From: G965115915 sp965115915
GTDB taxonomy: Bacteria; Pseudomonadota; Gammaproteobacteria; Eutrophobiales; Eutrophobiaceae
Direction: 5' to 3'
DNA length: 64,000 nt
NCBI GenBank assembly: GCA_965115915.1
Contig: OZ220483.1
Coordinates: 1,922,001 to 1,986,000 of the forward strand
Shown: piece by piece, positions 63,801-64,000 of the stretch
Layout of the letters: every line of letters starts with the position of its first letter
Numbering within the stretch: the stretch's first letter is position 1
Made by a program: the position numbers and the translations under genes
Notes under the pieces: generated by a model
The model's database searches: none
What the model saw: only the letters and a program-made list of their open reading frames with translations
What the model was told of the DNA's origin: nothing

Positions 63801-64000
63801 AGCCACTGTCAATGTGGTCTCGTTCAATGTCACGCCCGGGGTGTCGTTGTCCGTCACCGTCACACGCACCGCCGACACCCCCACCGACGCATAATCACCG
63901 CCCGAAATGCGGTGTGTCAGCCTCGCGCTGTCGTTCACCGAATCAAGGTCTTCTTCCGCCGTCACACTCACCGTCTGCGCCGTGTCCCAGCCACCCATGC
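1..64000 (-). CDS. Internal part of one giant Calx-beta/FN3 repeat protein (partial at both ends)
   Basis: One uninterrupted reading frame covers the window on the minus strand: codons 63996-63998 down to 3-5, 21,332 codons, with no start or stop codon of the gene inside. The frame at the right edge (reading MGGWDTAQTVSV) and at the left edge (ending SGGMPT) is the same, and repeat signatures stay in that register throughout. The product is about 191 beta-sandwich type repeats in seven families, Calx-beta-like and fibronectin III. It is rich in Thr, Val, Ser, Gly, Ala and Asp, with few Lys and no Cys in the stretches I translated. I saw no enzyme motif, membrane segment or RTX nonapeptide. 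By analogy with Calx-beta/FN3 giant proteins it is probably secreted or surface-anchored and acts in adhesion, aggregation or contact with other cells; this role is inferred. The termini, which would show signal peptide, anchor or export signal, are outside. A short-read assembly could misstate the copy number. Confidence 0.95.
3880..7225 (-). repeat. Dispersed duplication A, copy 1 (K-S-T-F-G-Y-X-T-T-K)
   Basis: Partner of 17860-21205, ten modules. The two T modules at 4335 and 4672 are nearly unchanged between the copies, as are the X, Y and G modules that precede them in the protein. The S near 6610 has a loop RPQARDVGDGAYNAPRSY. Confidence 0.88.
7225..7880 (-). other. F-T pair between the two duplications
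   Basis: The F module carries an unusual long basic loop, TPRRLGWRNANW (near 7735-7770), in place of the common AYGAW loop. The T module has a GSDADAADDSVTLMH acidic stretch. Confidence 0.8.
7880..12340 (-). repeat. Dispersed duplication B, copy 1 (K-Y-X-T-G-Y-X-T-T-K-Y-X-T)
   Basis: Partner of 13720-18190. Relative to that copy it lacks two of three 9-base units near 9375 and has a different start in one T module (QPAWRWPRLLV near 11250, against HAGFGVTV near 17130). The lower third, 8000-9500, is the best conserved. Confidence 0.85.
12340..13720 (-). other. K-Y-X-T brick with variant X and T
   Basis: A 1.38 kb brick. It is similar in its Y and K parts to the brick below it: landmarks 11682 and 13065 are 1,383 bases apart. 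The X module is the FWIPVVASPAPVEAFTL subtype. The T module after it starts FYEPNRRWPLSM where other T modules have GVTLSETTLTV. Confidence 0.75.
13720..18190 (-). repeat. Dispersed duplication B, copy 2 (K-Y-X-T-G-Y-X-T-T-K-Y-X-T)
   Basis: Thirteen modules in the same order as 7880-12340. Offsets are 5,841 bases in the lower part, 5,859 after an 18-base expansion near 15215-15243, and about 5,865 above. The X module at 14032-14230 differs from 8191-8388 by one residue (Glu for Ala). The upper end shares its K module with duplication A copy 2, so the two duplications abut or overlap. Confidence 0.85.
15215..15243 (-). repeat. Triplicated 9-base unit in a T module
   Basis: The unit accggcacc occurs three times in tandem; the partner copy near 9375 has it once. 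It adds six Gly/Ala residues before GGWDTAQ. This accounts exactly for the jump in offset between duplication B copies from 5,841 to 5,859 bases. It looks like replication slippage that kept the frame. Confidence 0.85.
17860..21205 (-). repeat. Dispersed duplication A, copy 2 (K-S-T-F-G-Y-X-T-T-K)
   Basis: Ten modules in the same order as 3880-7225. The offset is 13,971 bases up to about 5700/19670 and 13,980 beyond, because of one 9-base insertion in the linker between F and G (reading SPELPEL here against the shorter form there). Long stretches, for example 4880-5600 against 18850-19570, differ at only a few bases. All offsets keep the frame. Confidence 0.88.
21205..22910 (-). other. K-S-T-T-T segment
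   Basis: Three T modules in a row, the only such triple in the window. They are three different subtypes: the one at 21997 ends in a TTYEGVAINSV-type tail, the one at 21655 in a GYMVGLDIADV tail, and the one at 21328 in a NDYDMVTVDSV tail. The last is nearly the same as the T near 18643. Confidence 0.75.
22910..28410 (-). other. G-Y-X-T-K-Y-X-T-K-Y-X-T-G-Y-X-T array
   Basis: Four bricks of about 1.38 kb, each ending Y-X-T and starting with G or K (N to C). The part at 22910-25690 (K-Y-X-T-G-Y-X-T) is a third, more distant relative of the segments at 9560-12340 and 15410-18190. The Y at about 26320-26710 is unusual: it has LVTRATNRDVLEGETLNLEL and LTTNGRTYRR, quite unlike the standard DGGTTYSTD form. 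Confidence 0.75.
28410..32765 (-). other. Transition segment T-K-S-T-F-T-K-S-T-K-S-T-F
   Basis: Built of T-K-S bricks about 1.03 kb long plus F-containing bricks. The most C-terminal F (near 28481) is followed by G, opening the X/Y-rich half. The S near 31820 has a loop FLPKTANNGDSMYNAARSY with Ala replacing Pro. The F near 28481 has a loop RGASPPYGEW. Confidence 0.75.
32765..37400 (-). repeat. Two tandem 2.316 kb super-units T-F-T-F-T-K-S
   Basis: Copies 37400-35080 and 35080-32765. Landmarks recur 2,316 bases apart: 33754 and 36070 in F, 34378 and 36694 in the next F, 32878 and 35194 in S. The F module of the two copies near 33.9 and 36.2 kb is almost unchanged over 200 bases. Same module order as the array at 43-50 kb, from which it is separated by the divergent island. 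Confidence 0.88.
37400..39060 (-). other. Shortened super-unit T-F-T-K-S
   Basis: Like the 2.31 kb super-units but lacking one F-T pair. Its first T (about 38745-39060) is a hybrid: the tail is the GGNYASVDVPDV type while the acidic part DSDTDNDS and the region before it follow the other subtype. This suggests a recombination joint within a T module. Confidence 0.7.
39060..43060 (-). other. Divergent island T-T-F-T-K-S-T-T-F-T-K-S
   Basis: Twelve modules (N to C) whose sequences differ clearly from the homogenised arrays on both sides. The S near 41090 has RRYTATLTL and a loop ATYGDFVYHPE. The K near 41480 is longer than usual, with an SGSSNINSVSRRVTV insertion. The K near 39530 has IVEGPQTYTITLKPG. 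T modules near 39878, 40505 and 40815 are short, lacking the GTGPGG part before WD. The F near 42150 has the loop STSDMLSWGSASW. This looks like older, less recently copied sequence. Confidence 0.75.
44674..44682 (-). repeat. Nine-base G tract (C on plus strand) in the frame
   Basis: A run of nine G on the coding strand encodes part of VSEGGGSGSY in a T module. Related copies have only seven (34389-34395, 36705-36711, 49302-49308). A one-base slip would stop translation of the rest of the protein, so the tract is a possible contingency site; this is inference. Confidence 0.8.
46984..46992 (-). repeat. Second nine-base G tract, 2,310 bases away
   Basis: The duplicated counterpart of the tract at 44674, in the matching T module of the neighbouring super-unit. 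Confidence 0.8.
49970..51345 (-). repeat. F-G-Y-X block, copy 3 of 3
   Basis: Most C-terminal and most different of the three copies. The X module reads TEDTLVEGDETF-like with extra changes (IRVG versus IIAIGDP near 50040-50060). The Y module uses ADDSDSEESYSIQL. It directly follows, in protein order, the bricks T-F-T-K-S-T and is followed by the T that starts the 2.31 kb array. Confidence 0.8.
51345..56090 (-). other. Spacer array T-F-T-K-S-T-K-S-T-F-T-K-S-T
   Basis: Fourteen modules (N to C), the same composition as the spacer at 57.4-62.1 kb but shifted by one F-T brick, so the two spacers are circular permutations of each other. Again two T-K-S bricks (55420-54400 and 54400-53370) are tandem with a 1,032-base period. 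The F near 52802 has NNFGVASAEAS where most neighbours have ANYG. Confidence 0.8.
53370..55420 (-). repeat. Tandem T-K-S bricks (1,032-base period)
   Basis: Two T-K-S bricks of 344 residues each: landmarks 53779 and 54811 in K are exactly 1,032 bases apart. The same two-brick arrangement recurs at 60095-62140 (60496 and 61528) and in looser form at 31735-33795 (32143 and 33175). T-K-S is the basic building brick of the upper half of the window. Confidence 0.85.
56010..57430 (-). repeat. F-G-Y-X block, copy 2 of 3
   Basis: Middle copy of the block. It differs from the copy at 62 kb at only a few bases (for example Ile for Met near 56420) and somewhat more from the copy at 50 kb, whose offset is 6,087 bases. 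The F module here carries the long Trp-containing loop TTEASGWAGASW. Confidence 0.85.
57130..57430 (-). other. Representative F module (fibronectin type III domain)
   Basis: The module reads PGQPTGLTATAGDTQVTLSW, then SWQYR, a variable loop, HTVESLTNNSAYRFQVRAVG and a tail ending ATP. The conserved first-strand Trp, the Tyr-Arg of strand C, the Leu of the E-F region and YRFQVRAV on strand F are classic FN3 marks. I count 26 copies, with their YRFQVRAV motif near 897, 5977, 7641, 19958, 28481, 31170, 33877, 34518, 36195, 36835, 38512, 40142, 42150, 44162, 44810, 46475, 47115, 48782, 49432, 51114, 52802, 55510, 57205, 57843, 59519 and 63267. FN3 domains usually act as spacers or binding modules in secreted bacterial proteins. 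Confidence 0.9.
57430..57758 (-). other. Representative T module (Calx-beta-like, WDTAQTVTV type)
   Basis: This is the commonest repeat, about 69 copies in the window and about 108 residues long. In order it reads GVTVNPQALTV, an EGDGTGGTYTVVLATQPSA strand pair, SSNNADVTFSPSTLTF, the signature GTGTGPGGW-TAQTVTV, an acidic DADADADNDSATLTH stretch, and a tail ending VTVTDTTP. There are two main tails, GGDYASVSVPDV (as here) and GYGGSLSIDSVAV. The single Trp is kept in nearly all copies. The alternating Asp residues look like a Ca2+ site, as expected for Calx-beta relatives; metal binding is inferred. Copies centre near 613, 1255, 1588, 2980, 4335, 4672, 6335, 7350, 8008, 9352, 9689 and so on, up to 63633 and a partial copy at 63970. 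Confidence 0.8.
61110..61490 (-). other. Representative S module (PRSYTATVTL type, unassigned fold)
   Basis: About 120 residues starting after the TLNDND end of K. It reads SAQVTLASTTIAVTEGQTL, VPVTLSAAADTVVNGRVTL, a DFAAAAVNFSIAA stretch, a variable Asn/Gly-rich loop, then NAPRSYTATVTLTSPPAGV and a tail ending VTVTDNT. About 21 copies, one of them cut by base 1. I do not recognise a named family; it looks like an all-beta repeat related to Calx-beta or bacterial Ig-like domains. It always sits between K and T, so K-S may act as a pair. A divergent version with RRYTATLTL is at about 40995-41390. Confidence 0.7.
61490..61825 (-). other. Representative K module (Calx-beta, VEGAETYRITL type)
   Basis: About 110 residues. 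It opens with KLTLETAPSAVAEGTAIRV, continues with a DRGSSGFTADD turn and FSGGKTAAV strand, then ADDAIVEGAETYRITLV, and ends GTLNDND. The E-G...E-T-Y-x-I-T-L element followed by a terminal Asn-Asp pair is the usual Calx-beta pattern, and the acidic residues suggest Ca2+ binding (inferred). About 29 copies. In N-to-C order K always follows T and is followed either by S or by Y. Divergent copies lie at about 39435-39760 and 41390-41765. Confidence 0.8.
62140..62480 (-). other. Representative X module (Calx-beta, ADYTSGGYSLSF type)
   Basis: About 110 residues: FEFASATATVTEGAVVSL, IATTDGTAKSPADYTSGG, YSLSFGAGDSS, SAEDTLVEGDETFTAML and a tail TVTIEDDDT. This is the textbook Calx-beta layout with TEG near the start, the ADY turn, EGDETF and terminal acidic residues, which bind Ca2+ in characterised members. 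18 copies: fifteen between 1.8 and 27.7 kb, and three at about 50.0, 56.1 and 62.1 kb. Each is followed by T. Confidence 0.85.
62480..62840 (-). other. Representative Y module (LSWSY / VTGHTVVG type)
   Basis: About 120 residues after the TLTDND end of G or the matching end of K. It reads GIRLTAET, SVALSAVATSDGGTTYSTD, FGGTLSGLSWSYSGD, FSTVPSSASFSDGTASVDF, a short acidic stretch DSDSEES, then YSLQLSAVTGHTVVGSNAVS. There are 18 copies and each is followed by an X module, so Y-X behaves as one unit. The fold is probably a beta-sandwich; I do not recognise a family name with confidence. Confidence 0.65.
62840..63195 (-). other. Representative G module (Calx-beta, EGDEGFRISL type)
   Basis: Opens PELTLSGTADGTEGGSLSLS, has a TSATDRDAAAADFNGGTL segment, a TASFNNGKTATVSL strand, then SVEGDEGFRISLSSGTGY and ends GTLTDND. 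It is clearly a Calx-beta relative of K but forms its own subgroup. I find 10 copies, near 2580, 5640, 10690, 16550, 19610, 24040, 28150, 50780, 56870 and 62930. In N-to-C order it follows F or T and is always followed by Y. Confidence 0.75.

Larger units (their letters stand above)
62140..64000 (-). other. N-side edge segment: T(partial)-T-F-G-Y-X
   Basis: Written N to C. The first T is cut by the window edge at 64000 and begins MGGWDTAQTVSV. The second T (about 63505-63850) has a longer loop in its second half (GFGGTDVRATP in place of the usual NNAD strand). F, G, Y and X belong to the near-identical block that recurs at 56 and 50 kb. Confidence 0.8.

Noticed and set aside
1..64000. Insertion sequences, prophage parts, tRNA or rRNA genes, promoters or terminators
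   Set aside because: No transposase-like frame, inverted-repeat ends, RNA-like folds or intergenic gap was seen; the coding frame is continuous.
1..64000. RTX nonapeptide repeats or a type I secretion signal
   Set aside because: No GGxGxDxxx runs were seen; any such signal would be at the C terminus, outside the window.
1..64000. Assignment to a named organism or a named gene
   Set aside because: Only GC content and repeat-domain style are available; these domains occur in many phyla and no housekeeping gene is present.

Overview
The whole 64 kb window is the inside of one protein-coding gene on the minus strand. Reading codons whose lowest plus-strand coordinate is a multiple of 3, the frame runs from 63998 down to 3 (21,332 codons) with no stop that I could find. 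Neither the start codon nor the stop codon lies in the window. The protein is made entirely of beta-sandwich type repeats of about 100-120 residues. I count about 191 repeats in seven families. The N terminus lies beyond base 64000 and the C terminus beyond base 1.

Families (my labels): T, a Calx-beta-like repeat with the signature GGWDTAQTVTV and an Asp-rich DxDxDxD stretch (about 69 copies). F, fibronectin type III (26). K, Calx-beta with VEGAETYRITL (29). S, a repeat with PRSYTATVTL (21, one partial). G, Calx-beta with VEGDEGFRISL (10). Y, a repeat with LSWSY and VTGHTVVG (18). X, Calx-beta with ADYTxGxYxLxF (18). In N-to-C order the neighbours follow strict rules: K is followed by S or Y, G by Y, Y by X, X by T, S by T, F by T or G, and T by T, F, K or G.

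Layout, from high to low coordinate (N to C): 64.0-50.0 kb holds three near-identical F-G-Y-X blocks about 6.07 kb apart, separated by T-K-S and F-T bricks. 50.0-43.1 kb is three tandem copies of a 2.31 kb super-unit T-F-T-F-T-K-S. 43.1-39.1 kb is a more divergent island. 39.1-28.4 kb has more T-K-S and F-T bricks, including two tandem 2.316 kb super-units. 28.4 kb to 1 is dominated by T-(K or G)-Y-X bricks, with two large dispersed in-frame duplications of about 4.46 kb and 3.3 kb. All repeat offsets I measured are multiples of 3.

The organism cannot be named from this. The DNA is GC-rich (about 65% in a line I counted). The protein is acidic, very rich in Thr/Ser/Val/Ala/Gly/Asp and without Cys in the parts I translated. 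Calx-beta plus FN3 arrays of this sort are typical of secreted or surface-anchored giant adhesin-like proteins of Gram-negative bacteria. I see no RNA genes, mobile elements, CRISPR arrays, promoters or terminators. The many open frames on the plus strand and in the other minus frames are shadows of this one gene.
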